IMG/VR virus record: IMGVR_UViG_3300031841_000737 | Span: 1-23,746 of that record | From: a virus | DNA: 23,746 nucleotides | Reading direction: 5' to 3' (one strand) | Shown: piece by piece, positions 1 to 6,498 of the stretch | How positions within the stretch are numbered: the first letter of the stretch is position 1 | Layout of the letters: each line of letters opens with the position of its first letter | Program-made: the position numbers and the translations under genes | The notes under the pieces: generated by a model | Seen by the model: only the letters and a program-made list of their open reading frames with translations | What the model was told of the DNA's origin: nothing | Database searches by the model: none

Positions 1-2
1 CA

Positions 3-905
3 CAAGTACGTAGAGTTAGATCGTTGTTGAAACAAAATTCTTTTATTAAGAAATTTGACACTGAAGAAGGTAGAATATACGGTCGCTTTGCTCCTTCTAC
101 ACGATCTGGGCGCTTCTCTTGTTCGGACCAAAATTTACAGCAGTTGCCTAGAGCTTTGAAAGGTTGTTTTGGAGTGTCTGAAGACAAGGTGCTAATTTTC
201 TCTGATTATGCTCAATTAGAGTTAAGAACAATTGCGGCTATAACTGGCGATGTAGCTTTATGCCAATTCTTTTATAACAAAGAAGATGCGCACGGTATTG
301 TAGCCGAAAAGTTTTTTGGGCCTAATTGGACTAAAGATAATAGACAGACAACTAAGACAATTAACTTTAACGCGCTATACGGCGGAGGTGCGCCCATGCT
401 ACAGCAAATTCTACTAATGCAAGCTAATCAATGGCATGAAGTAGAAGCAGTACGAACAATGATGCGGAAATGGAAACGCTTGTTTGCAGGCATCGCAGCA
501 TGGCAAGAAAACGGCATTAAAGAGCATAAGAAAGGTAGATTAGGTTCTACTCCTTTTGGTCGGCAGTACAAAGGCCGTTTAATGACTGATCATCTTAATA
601 TTGAAAATCAAGGTTTTGGAGCAGACGTGGCTAAATTAGCTTTACACTATATGTATGATGATCTTATAGCTACTGATGCTAAATTAGTTAATTTCGTGCA
701 CGATTCTTACATTATTGAAATGGATAACGACGAATCTGCGTACAAAACTGTTTGTGCACGTTTAGCAGAAGCAATGAAAGATGCGTGGAGTGAAGCAAGT
801 AAAATGGCCCGAATTAAAGATATACCAATGCCGGTAGAAGTATCTGTCGGTTTTAATTGGGGTGAAATAGAATCAGGTAAAACTATATACAGTACGGAGG
901 CCTAA
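3..905 (+). CDS. DNA polymerase, family A (C-terminal part; 5' end outside window)
   Basis: This is the polymerase domain of a Pol I/T7 gp5-like replicative DNA polymerase. The frame is open to the left edge, so about 300 C-terminal residues are visible and the TTG at 24 is not a real start. Seen in order: a TRSGRFS...NLQQLP block, motif A SDYAQLELR with the metal-binding Asp codon at 204, motif B RQTTKTINFNALYG (Arg, Lys, Phe and Tyr of the O-helix), and motif C VHDSYIIE at about 696-719. The motif B residue equivalent to E. coli Pol I 762 is Phe. Motif C has Ser after the catalytic Asp where most members have Glu. The TAA is directly followed by the ATG of the next gene, so the two are probably cotranscribed. 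The family call is secure; any exonuclease domain would lie outside the window. Confidence 0.96.
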   Translation, partial: QVRRVRSLLKQNSFIKKFDTEEGRIYGRFAPSTRSGRFSCSDQNLQQLPRALKGCFGVSEDKVLIFSDYAQLELRTIAAITGDVALCQFFYNKEDAHGIVAEKFFGPNWTKDNRQTTKTINFNALYGGGAPMLQQILLMQANQWHEVEAVRTMMRKWKRLFAGIAAWQENGIKEHKKGRLGSTPFGRQYKGRLMTDHLNIENQGFGADVAKLALHYMYDDLIATDAKLVNFVHDSYIIEMDNDESAYKTVCARLAEAMKDAWSEASKMARIKDIPMPVEVSVGFNWGEIESGKTIYSTEA

Positions 906-1712
906 ATGCCAAGTCAATTTGAATTAGATTATATTAGTCTTATAGACAAAATTAAGCGTAAAGGAGTTCGCAGAGAAACTAGAAATTACCCTACTTTTTC
1001 TCTTTTCGGCGAAACTTTAGAGATAAGAGAACTAGAGCAAGGAATCTTTCCTATTTTAACAGGGCGTAAAATGTATTATAAAGGAGTATTAGGAGAATTC
1101 GCTGCTTTTATTCATGGAGTAGACAAATTAGAAGACTTTGAAAAGTTTGGCTGTAACTATTGGAGGCAGTGGGCTAATAAAGATGGTTCAATTAAAGTGG
1201 ACTACGGCAACACTTGGAGGAATTTCGAGGGCTATGATCAGTTAGCTAAACTAATAGAGACACTTAAAACTAATCCTGCGGATCGTAGGATGTTGATCTC
1301 TGGTTGGAGACCTCACGCTTTAGCTGAATTGTCTTTGCCTTGTTGTCATTTATTGTACCAATGGTATGTTAATGCGGATACTAATAGACTTGAAATGATA
1401 TGGTATCAGCGATCTGTAGATGTAATGGTCGGTTTACCTTCAGATATTATCTTAGCAGCAATATGGAATATAACTTTAGCTGCTGAAGTAGGGCTAAAGC
1501 CGGGCAAGATTACTATGATGTTAGGTGATACACATATATATTCCAATCACGCAGAAGCAGCTATGCAATATTGTAGGCAATCGTTCCAAGCCCCTTATTC
1601 TCCAAAATACAAGATATTAGCTGGAACTAAATGCACTACATTTACTCCAGACGAATTTGAACTTATTGATTACCATCCAGCAAATCCCATTAAATTCGAG
1701 GTACATACATGA
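906..1712 (+). CDS. thymidylate-synthase-fold pyrimidine C5 enzyme, probable dCMP hydroxymethylase
   Basis: The protein has 268 residues, close to the 264 of E. coli ThyA, and aligns with that family along its length. Conserved positions are Glu64, Trp86, Tyr100, the Arg127-Arg128 phosphate pair, the nucleophile Cys147 in PCCHLLYQW, YQRS with Arg169, Asp172, and DTHIYSNH with His210 and Tyr212. The exception is GLPSD: Asp180 stands where ThyA has Asn177, the residue that reads uracil. Asp at this position is the signature of T4 dCMP hydroxymethylase (gp42, Asp179), which adds a hydroxymethyl group to dCMP using methylenetetrahydrofolate. The RR...WRP stretch also resembles T4 RR...TRP more than ThyA SAWN. 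I infer a dCMP rather than dUMP substrate. A dCMP methylase cannot be excluded. The gene ends in an ATGA overlap with the kinase gene. Confidence 0.85.
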   Translation: MPSQFELDYISLIDKIKRKGVRRETRNYPTFSLFGETLEIRELEQGIFPILTGRKMYYKGVLGEFAAFIHGVDKLEDFEKFGCNYWRQWANKDGSIKVDYGNTWRNFEGYDQLAKLIETLKTNPADRRMLISGWRPHALAELSLPCCHLLYQWYVNADTNRLEMIWYQRSVDVMVGLPSDIILAAIWNITLAAEVGLKPGKITMMLGDTHIYSNHAEAAMQYCRQSFQAPYSPKYKILAGTKCTTFTPDEFELIDYHPANPIKFEVHT

Positions 1713-2341
1713 ATAATTCACACTTACCTAATATTTTAGTTTTAGGCTATAAAGAGCACGGTAAAGATTTTGTGTGCGAATTATTAGCTAAACATTTTGG
1801 TTTTAGTTTTACTTCTAGTTCTATGTTTTGCGCAGAAGAAATTCTCTTTCCACTCATGAAAGACAAATATGCATATAAAGATGCAGAAGAGTGTTTTAAT
1901 GATCGTAGAAGTAGTCAAGAAAAGCGCGCCTATTGGTTTGAACAAATTACGCAGTTCAACATACCTCATAGAGATAGGTTAACTAGAGCAATATTGCGAA
2001 CTAACGATATTTATTGTGGCATGCGCAATATAGAAGAATTTGAGGCCTCTAAACAGCATTTCCATTGCGTTGTTTGGGTAGATCGTAGTGAGCATTGTGA
2101 GCCTGAACCTGAAAGTTCTTGCACTGTGCATGCAAGTTTAGCTGATATAGTATTTGACAACAATGGCACTAAAAAGCAAACTGAGCAAAAAGTTAAAAAT
2201 TTGTATGCCACTATTATGCAGCAATATTTCAATAAAGAAATTGTTGTACCAGAACCGCAAAAAGTAGAAGTGGTTGCTATGGCCGCAGCTAAACCTAAAT
2301 TTGATTTTAAACTGCAGACTAAAGGAACTTCAAATGAGTAA
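1709..2341 (+). CDS. deoxynucleoside monophosphate kinase, T4 gp1-like
   Basis: This 210-residue protein starts with a beta strand and the P-loop GYKEHGKD (residues 13-20), very close to GVKRSGKD of T4 gp1. Towards the C-terminus, VVWVDR and then DIVFDNNGTKKQTEQKV match the strand and the ND-G helix of the same family. T4 gp1 phosphorylates dTMP, dGMP and hydroxymethyl-dCMP to diphosphates. Directly downstream of the Asp180 synthase, and sharing ATGA with it, this kinase is well placed to carry the modified nucleotide to the triphosphate pool. The last 35 or so residues (KEIVVPEPQ onward) are an Ala/Lys-rich tail beyond the fold and may be a disordered extension. The family call is firm; the substrate is inferred from context. 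Confidence 0.85.
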   Translation: MNNSHLPNILVLGYKEHGKDFVCELLAKHFGFSFTSSSMFCAEEILFPLMKDKYAYKDAEECFNDRRSSQEKRAYWFEQITQFNIPHRDRLTRAILRTNDIYCGMRNIEEFEASKQHFHCVVWVDRSEHCEPEPESSCTVHASLADIVFDNNGTKKQTEQKVKNLYATIMQQYFNKEIVVPEPQKVEVVAMAAAKPKFDFKLQTKGTSNE

Positions 2342-3119
2342 GATAATTATTAGGCCTTCTTCTGTGGACGCTTTTTTACAGTGTCCGCAGCAATGGTATC
2401 AAGTATTTATCAAAGGGCGTACCTCTATACCAGGCGCCCGTGCAGCTATAGGCACAGCTATACATAAAGCTGCAGAAGTTTTATGGAATAACGCCATGAA
2501 GACTAGATCTAAAGATTCTAATATGTCTGAGTTGACAGATGCGGCCATGGAGGCGTATTCAGAAGAAGAGCAAAAAGGTTTGATGTATGATAAAGACGAA
2601 AATAAAAATACTGCGGCAGTCGAAATAGTCAAAGGTACCGAAGCGTTTGTAGAAGACGTCGTGCCTTGGGTATCTATACCTACTGGGGTTGAAAAGCGGT
2701 TTACAGTAGAGTTAGAAGGCCATCCTATAGTTTCTGCAGTTAGTGGCACGGTTGATTATATAGCTGACGGCATCATAGCAGATTTAAAAACTACTAAACG
2801 TAAGCCTACAGTAGCTAATTACAAAACACAGCAGTCTATTTATAAGTTTTTAGCTGAGAAGAATGGCGTAAACGTCAAAGAAAATCAGATTCATGGAGTA
2901 GTTTTAAAGAAAGTTCCAGAAGGAACAGTAATTCCTGCAGCAATAGATGTGCCTCAAGCTAAATCTACTGTTAACACTTTATTAGATACTTTGGAAGTGT
3001 ATAATGAAGATATAGTAGATCCTGATATTTTGTTTAGGGGTAATCCTAAATACTATTTGTGTAGTCCTAAGTATTGCTCATTCTATAACGAGTGCAAATT
3101 TGTCAAAGGAGAATCTTAA
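2334..3119 (+). CDS. PD-(D/E)XK exonuclease, Cas4/RecB-like with probable [4Fe-4S] cluster
   Basis: The start at 2334 gives 261 residues. It was chosen over an in-frame ATG at 2274 because AAAGGA lies 7 nt upstream and the longer form would run 60 nt further into the kinase gene. Cas4/AddB-type features are visible: Cys17 in LQCPQQWY, His44 in GTAIHKAAEVL, Asp141 in GTVDYI, Asp150 and Lys152 in ADLKTTK, and then Cys243, Cys248 and Cys254 in the final dozen residues. The lone N-terminal Cys plus a C-terminal Cys trio is the iron-sulfur layout of this nuclease group, and the Asp...Asp-x-Lys set is its metal site. Known relatives resect or trim DNA ends. Here it probably serves recombination, replication or host DNA breakdown. 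It overlaps the kinase end by 8 nt. Confidence 0.88.
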   Translation: MSKIIIRPSSVDAFLQCPQQWYQVFIKGRTSIPGARAAIGTAIHKAAEVLWNNAMKTRSKDSNMSELTDAAMEAYSEEEQKGLMYDKDENKNTAAVEIVKGTEAFVEDVVPWVSIPTGVEKRFTVELEGHPIVSAVSGTVDYIADGIIADLKTTKRKPTVANYKTQQSIYKFLAEKNGVNVKENQIHGVVLKKVPEGTVIPAAIDVPQAKSTVNTLLDTLEVYNEDIVDPDILFRGNPKYYLCSPKYCSFYNECKFVKGES

Positions 3120-3289
3120 TGAGTGTTGAAAAAGAAGTGCAAAATAAAATACGTTATCGTAACGATAGAATATCTAAGTTAGAAGCGGAGCTAAAAATAT
3201 TACGAGATGAGCGTAAACTACTAGAAAGTTGTTTGAGGCCGCCGAAACCTATAGATATAGCTAATGCAGTAATGAACGAGTACTATTAA
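3119..3289 (+). CDS. small coiled-coil protein, unknown function
   Basis: This 56-residue protein starts at 3119 in a TAATG stop-start overlap with the nuclease gene. AAAGGAG lies 9 nt upstream, which decides this start over an in-frame ATG at 3092. Residues 2-45 are highly charged and predicted helical, with a heptad-like pattern around ISKLEAELKILRDERKLLE, followed by a Pro-containing linker and a short C-terminal helix ending EYY. No family was recognised. Its fixed place between nuclease and helicase, with overlapping stop-starts on both sides, suggests an accessory or bridging subunit of one of them, but this is inference only. Confidence 0.72.
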   Translation: MSVEKEVQNKIRYRNDRISKLEAELKILRDERKLLESCLRPPKPIDIANAVMNEYY

Positions 3290-4482
3290 TGAAGCCTAGA
3301 GAATCCCAAATTCGAATGGCAGAAAGAGCGTTTGCTGTATTAAAGGCAAATGCTCTTGTTTATTTAGCTGCAGAAGAGCGAACAGGTAAAACGTTAGCTT
3401 CTATATTAGTTGCAGAGAAATGTACTACAGTAAATAGAGTCTTAGTAGTTACTAAGAAAAAGGCTTTAGACGGTTGGCGTGATACCTTGAAAAAGTTTAA
3501 ACATACTAAGCAATATACAGTAACTAATTATCATCAAGCTAAAAAAGTAAATGGTAAAGACTTAGATCTTGTAATTTTAGATGAAGCACATAATTATATA
3601 GCTTCTTCTCCCAAGCCTTCAGGTTTATGGAAGACGATTAAGCCTTTAACTAAGAATTTGCCTCTTATCTATATCTCTGCTACGCCTCATGCACAAGGCT
3701 ATCAGCAGTTATTCCATCAATTAGCGCTTAGTTCATGGTCTCCTTGGGTTGATTATATAAACTTTTACAAATGGTTTAAAGATTATGGAGTGCCTAATAA
3801 GATATGGATTCAGGGCCAAATGAAGGAAACCTATACTAAAACTAAAGAGGAACTAATTAGACAAGAAACTAACCATTTATTTATAACAGCCACTAGACGA
3901 GAATTAGGGTTCGAGCACGAGCCAGAAGATAAACTTCATTATATAACTCTTAAGAAAGCCACTAAACAGCTTTATAATGATTTAATGAAAAAACGTCTTG
4001 CTGAAATGGAAGGAGAGATGCTTGTTTGCGATACGCCAATGAAATTGCGCGTAAGTCTTCACATGTTAGAAGGAGGTGTAGCTAAAATAGAAGATAAATA
4101 TATCGTGCTAGACAATACTGAAAAGATAGACTATATCATAAGAGAATGGGGCGATACTAATGATATGGTTATCTTTTATCACTACATAGCCGAAGGAGAA
4201 AAGCTGAGGAAAATATTCGCCAATGCTGAAATATTGCAAGGTACTTCTTATGCAGAAGGAGTAGACCTAAGTAAATATAAACATTTAATTGTATATAGCC
4301 AAGATTTTAGCACAGCTAAACACACGCAACGGCGTGCAAGACAAGCAAATTTTAAGCGCAAAGAAGCTATTACAGTACATTATTTAGTTGTAGAGAAAGC
4401 TATATCTGAACAAGCTTATCACACTGTGTCAGTGAATAAAACCAACTTTGTTGACTCTGTATTTGAAAGGATAGAACTATGA
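3289..4482 (+). CDS. SF2 DNA helicase, SNF2/DEAH-type ATPase
   Basis: The 397-residue protein is a compact two-domain superfamily 2 ATPase. Motif I is EERTGKT (Lys34), motif II is LDEAHNY (residues 97-103), motif III is SATP (130-133), and the C-terminal domain ends with motif V-like QGTSYAEGVDLSKY (about 317-330) and motif VI QRRARQ (347-352). The GKT loop preceded by Glu-Glu-Arg and the DEAH box resemble phage SNF2-like helicases found beside polymerase and ligase genes. It likely couples ATP hydrolysis to DNA unwinding or fork remodelling during phage replication. The gene starts in a TAATG overlap with the small coiled-coil gene and ends in an ATGA overlap with the ligase gene. No hexameric DnaB-type helicase or primase is present in the window. 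Confidence 0.88.
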   Translation: MKPRESQIRMAERAFAVLKANALVYLAAEERTGKTLASILVAEKCTTVNRVLVVTKKKALDGWRDTLKKFKHTKQYTVTNYHQAKKVNGKDLDLVILDEAHNYIASSPKPSGLWKTIKPLTKNLPLIYISATPHAQGYQQLFHQLALSSWSPWVDYINFYKWFKDYGVPNKIWIQGQMKETYTKTKEELIRQETNHLFITATRRELGFEHEPEDKLHYITLKKATKQLYNDLMKKRLAEMEGEMLVCDTPMKLRVSLHMLEGGVAKIEDKYIVLDNTEKIDYIIREWGDTNDMVIFYHYIAEGEKLRKIFANAEILQGTSYAEGVDLSKYKHLIVYSQDFSTAKHTQRRARQANFKRKEAITVHYLVVEKAISEQAYHTVSVNKTNFVDSVFERIEL

Positions 4483-5321
4483 TTAAACAGCCAATGCTAG
4501 CTTATAGTAAAGTACCTGCTTTAGACACTATTAATTACCCTGTATTTGTTTCTCCTAAATTAGATGGTATTAGATGTGTAATGTTAAATGGAATACCGCA
4601 TACGTTTAATCGTAAAAATAAAGTATGGAACAAAGTACCTAATGAATTTGTCTGCCAAGAATTAAGTAAATTAGCCTTACCTACTTTTGACGGAGAGCTC
4701 ATGGTTAACGGAGGTTTTAATAAAGTTCAAAGTAGCATAATGAGTGCTAAAGGAGCTTGTGATTTTACGTATAATGTTTTTGATATTATCGCAGAAGCGC
4801 CTTTTTCTAAAAGAATAGAGCAGGTTACTAGTATTATTCGAACAATACAAAGTCCGCGCATTTCTGTTGTAGATCAATATTGGGTAGAAAATTCTACGCA
4901 ATTGTTAAGTTTATGGGATAGTTTTATCGCAAAAGGCTATGAGGGCGCGATGGTACGAAGTTTATTAGGTCCATATAAGTTTGGACGGAGCACTTTAAAA
5001 GAAGGCTATTTAATGAAGCTAAAGCAGTTTTTTGAAAGTGAAGCTATCATAGTTGATTACAAAGAACTAATGCACAACGCAGATACTACTACAAACAAAC
5101 AAGAGAATATGTTTGGAGGTAATACCTTAGGCGCATTGGTAATGGATTGGAAAGGAGAGGAATTCGATTTAGGTTCTGGATTTAATCAAGAACAGCGAGA
5201 TAAGATATGGGCGAACAAAGAAAGTCTTCTTGGTTCAACAGTTACTTTTAAATACCAAGAAGTAACTAAAGATAATAAACCTCGTTTTCCCGTATTTAAA
5301 TCTTTTAGAGAAGGCTACTAG
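4479..5321 (+). CDS. ATP-dependent DNA ligase
   Basis: This 280-residue ligase has the minimal phage layout of adenylation domain plus OB fold. The nucleotidyltransferase motifs are in order: motif I PKLDGIR with the adenylated Lys27, motif III FDGE (residues 70-73), motif IV GYEGAMVR (143-150, Glu145) and motif V YLMKLK (167-172). The remaining residues, to about 280, fit the OB domain, with a late TFKYQEVT motif. It seals nicks in lagging-strand and repair intermediates using ATP. The length is typical of small T7- or Chlorella-virus-type ligases. The ATG overlaps the helicase stop (ATGA), and the stop overlaps the GTG of the next gene (TAGTG), which suggests translational coupling through the operon. 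Confidence 0.95.
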   Translation: MIKQPMLAYSKVPALDTINYPVFVSPKLDGIRCVMLNGIPHTFNRKNKVWNKVPNEFVCQELSKLALPTFDGELMVNGGFNKVQSSIMSAKGACDFTYNVFDIIAEAPFSKRIEQVTSIIRTIQSPRISVVDQYWVENSTQLLSLWDSFIAKGYEGAMVRSLLGPYKFGRSTLKEGYLMKLKQFFESEAIIVDYKELMHNADTTTNKQENMFGGNTLGALVMDWKGEEFDLGSGFNQEQRDKIWANKESLLGSTVTFKYQEVTKDNKPRFPVFKSFREGY

Positions 5322-5611
5322 TGGCGGAAGCTAAGCTTCAGGCTAAAATCCTAAAGTATTTAGAATCTTTAGGTTTTGTAGTCATTAAGATTGTCGTTGC
5401 TAATAAAGCAGGCCATGCAGATATAGTTTGTTGTGCGCCTAATGGCAAATTCTTCGCTATAGAAGTTAAAGACGATGACGTGCCTAGAGAACTACAAGAA
5501 TATAAATTAAACTTATATCTTAAAAATAATGGAGTCGCTTTCTGGTGCGACTCCTATGAAATGTTTGAAAAAGAATTTAATAAAGTTAAACGTTCACTTG
5601 GACTTAAATAA
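5321..5611 (+). CDS. VRR-NUC domain nuclease
   Basis: This 96-residue single-domain nuclease starts at a GTG overlapping the ligase stop. The VRR-NUC pattern is clear: an N-terminal helix (AKLQAKILKYLESLG), then ANKAGHADIVCCAPNGKFFAIEVKDD with Asp34, Glu48 and Lys50 as the metal-binding PD-(D/E)XK residues, then a long helix and NNGVAFWCDS. Phage VRR-NUC proteins are thought to act as structure-specific endonucleases or Holliday junction resolvases, filling the place of T7 endonuclease I. It is the last gene of the replication operon. Its 3' end overlaps the converging holin-like gene by 18 bp, and its 3' third holds a hairpin that probably ends transcription from the other strand. Confidence 0.85.
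   Translation: MAEAKLQAKILKYLESLGFVVIKIVVANKAGHADIVCCAPNGKFFAIEVKDDDVPRELQEYKLNLYLKNNGVAFWCDSYEMFEKEFNKVKRSLGLK
5522..5554 (-). terminator. probable intrinsic terminator of the late operon, inside the opposite-strand nuclease gene
   Basis: A perfect 8-bp inverted repeat, GGAGTCGC / GCGACTCC, occupies 5531-5538 and 5547-5554 around an 8-nt loop. Read on the - strand it is followed by ATTATTTTT, a U-rich tail; on the + strand no U tract follows. It sits 40 nt past the stop of the last - strand gene, where a terminator for the 17-kb virion block is expected. No better candidate was found near the convergence point. The U tract begins a few bases after the stem, so efficiency may be moderate. 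Confidence 0.6.
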
Positions 5612-6106
5612 ATTACCTCCTCTAGAACCAAACCACCACCCTACAGCCAACACAGTTAAGTATAAAGATGCAGCTACCATATCTTTAAGCATAACAACTA
5701 ATTCTGTTTTATCGAAAGCCTCTAATCCGCCTACTGCTACCCATACTTGGGCAAAAAGTGCAGTTACTGCAAGTAATAAGTAAGAAGTTACTGCAGGACG
5801 CACAAACTTTAGTAGACCTTCTACCTTGTTGCCGTGCTCTTGGGAGACTGTAAATGCAGCAAGTTCTCCTTCATTAATACGGATAGCGCCTTCAACTTCT
5901 GCTTTGTCTATTTGTTTGTCAACTAAATCTAGTTCATGTTCGCGTTCTAGTTTAGCTTCTTCAATATCCAGTTCACGCATTTTAGAGTCGAAGGCGTATT
6001 TTTCTCGCTGTGCCTTTAACTCAGTAAACTTAGTTATTACGCCTCCAACCAATCCTGTTATCCCGGCGGCTCCAGGACCTGCAAGTATATCAACTAACCA
6101 ACTCAT
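5594..6106 (-). CDS. holin-like membrane protein with central coiled coil
   Basis: The protein has 170 residues, with a strong GGAGG before its ATG. Residues 4-26 form a Gly-rich hydrophobic stretch. Residues 28-95 are highly charged and helical, consistent with a coiled coil (RELDIEEAKLEREHELD). Two membrane segments follow, at about 103-127 and 136-160, and the C-terminus is positively charged (SRGGNLFKSK). Proteins of this shape (Gly-rich N-terminus, charged helix, two C-terminal membrane helices) are often annotated as phage holins. The position at the end of the late operon, after tailspike and DUF5675 genes, fits lysis. It would collect in the inner membrane and open it late in infection. 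An alternative is an inner-membrane injection or superinfection-exclusion protein. It overlaps the DUF5675 gene by 17 bp. Confidence 0.65.
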   Translation of the reverse strand: MSWLVDILAGPGAAGITGLVGGVITKFTELKAQREKYAFDSKMRELDIEEAKLEREHELDLVDKQIDKAEVEGAIRINEGELAAFTVSQEHGNKVEGLLKFVRPAVTSYLLLAVTALFAQVWVAVGGLEAFDKTELVVMLKDMVAASLYLTVLAVGWWFGSRGGNLFKSK

Positions 6107-6497
6107 CGATTACCTCCAATTCAAATTGTTTTCTCTTAGTAATTTCATTCAATTTTCGCATAGCACTGCGGCTATTTAATACTGCATTTTGTCCTGCTAA
6201 TTTGCCTACTCTAAGTCCTAAAAGAAAGCATCCTTTAGTATGTTTAGCTGTATTACCATTGTGTATTAAGATACCAGTCCTATTTTTTACCTTCATAATG
6301 TGAAAACAGTTTCGGTATTTGCCCGAAGCAGAACGAGCTAAATAATTAACTTTGTAGAAACCTTGTGGTATACAAGACACATTCCTAGTATTGTTTTTCC
6401 ATGTTGGCTCCAAGACAAAAAACTTATGGCCGTTTATTACTAAACAGCCTAAAGTTTCTTTGTTGGTCCTTAGATATCTAATTAAAATAGCTTTCAT
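6090..6497 (-). CDS. DUF5675 family protein, possible lysis enzyme
   Basis: The protein has 135 residues from the ATG at 6497, one base past the tailspike stop. An in-frame ATG at 6560 lies inside the tailspike gene and is less likely. The sequence shows the DUF5675 pattern: TLGCLVINGHKFFVLEPTW near the N-terminus, then NVSCIPQGFYKVNY, then GILIHNGN...TKGCFLLG with conserved His and Cys. This fold is common in phage lysis or tail regions, and its Cys/His core recalls transpeptidase-like domains, but its activity is not established. The window contains no recognisable lysozyme, amidase or endopeptidase, so this gene, beside a holin-like gene, is the best candidate for a wall-active function. 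No clear Shine-Dalgarno sequence precedes it; translation probably depends on ribosomes finishing the tailspike. Confidence 0.7.
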   Translation of the reverse strand: MKAILIRYLRTNKETLGCLVINGHKFFVLEPTWKNNTRNVSCIPQGFYKVNYLARSASGKYRNCFHIMKVKNRTGILIHNGNTAKHTKGCFLLGLRVGKLAGQNAVLNSRSAMRKLNEITKRKQFELEVIDELVS

Positions 6498-6498
6498 A

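Noticed and set aside
906-1712. Annotating the synthase simply as thymidylate synthase ThyA
   Set aside because: The Asn-to-Asp change at the base-reading position argues for dCMP as substrate.
5594-5625. GGAGGTAATTT on the - strand near the end of the holin-like gene, like a ribosome site for another leftward gene
   Set aside because: It lies inside the coding sequence (Arg-Gly-Gly-Asn-Leu) and no start codon follows at the right distance; the leftward frames beyond it are closed or shadow the nuclease gene.
5755-5800. Direct repeat AGTTACTGCA about 26 bp apart, as a possible attachment or replication site
   Set aside because: It is inside the holin-like coding region, encodes two similar hydrophobic stretches, and occurs only twice; no integrase is present.
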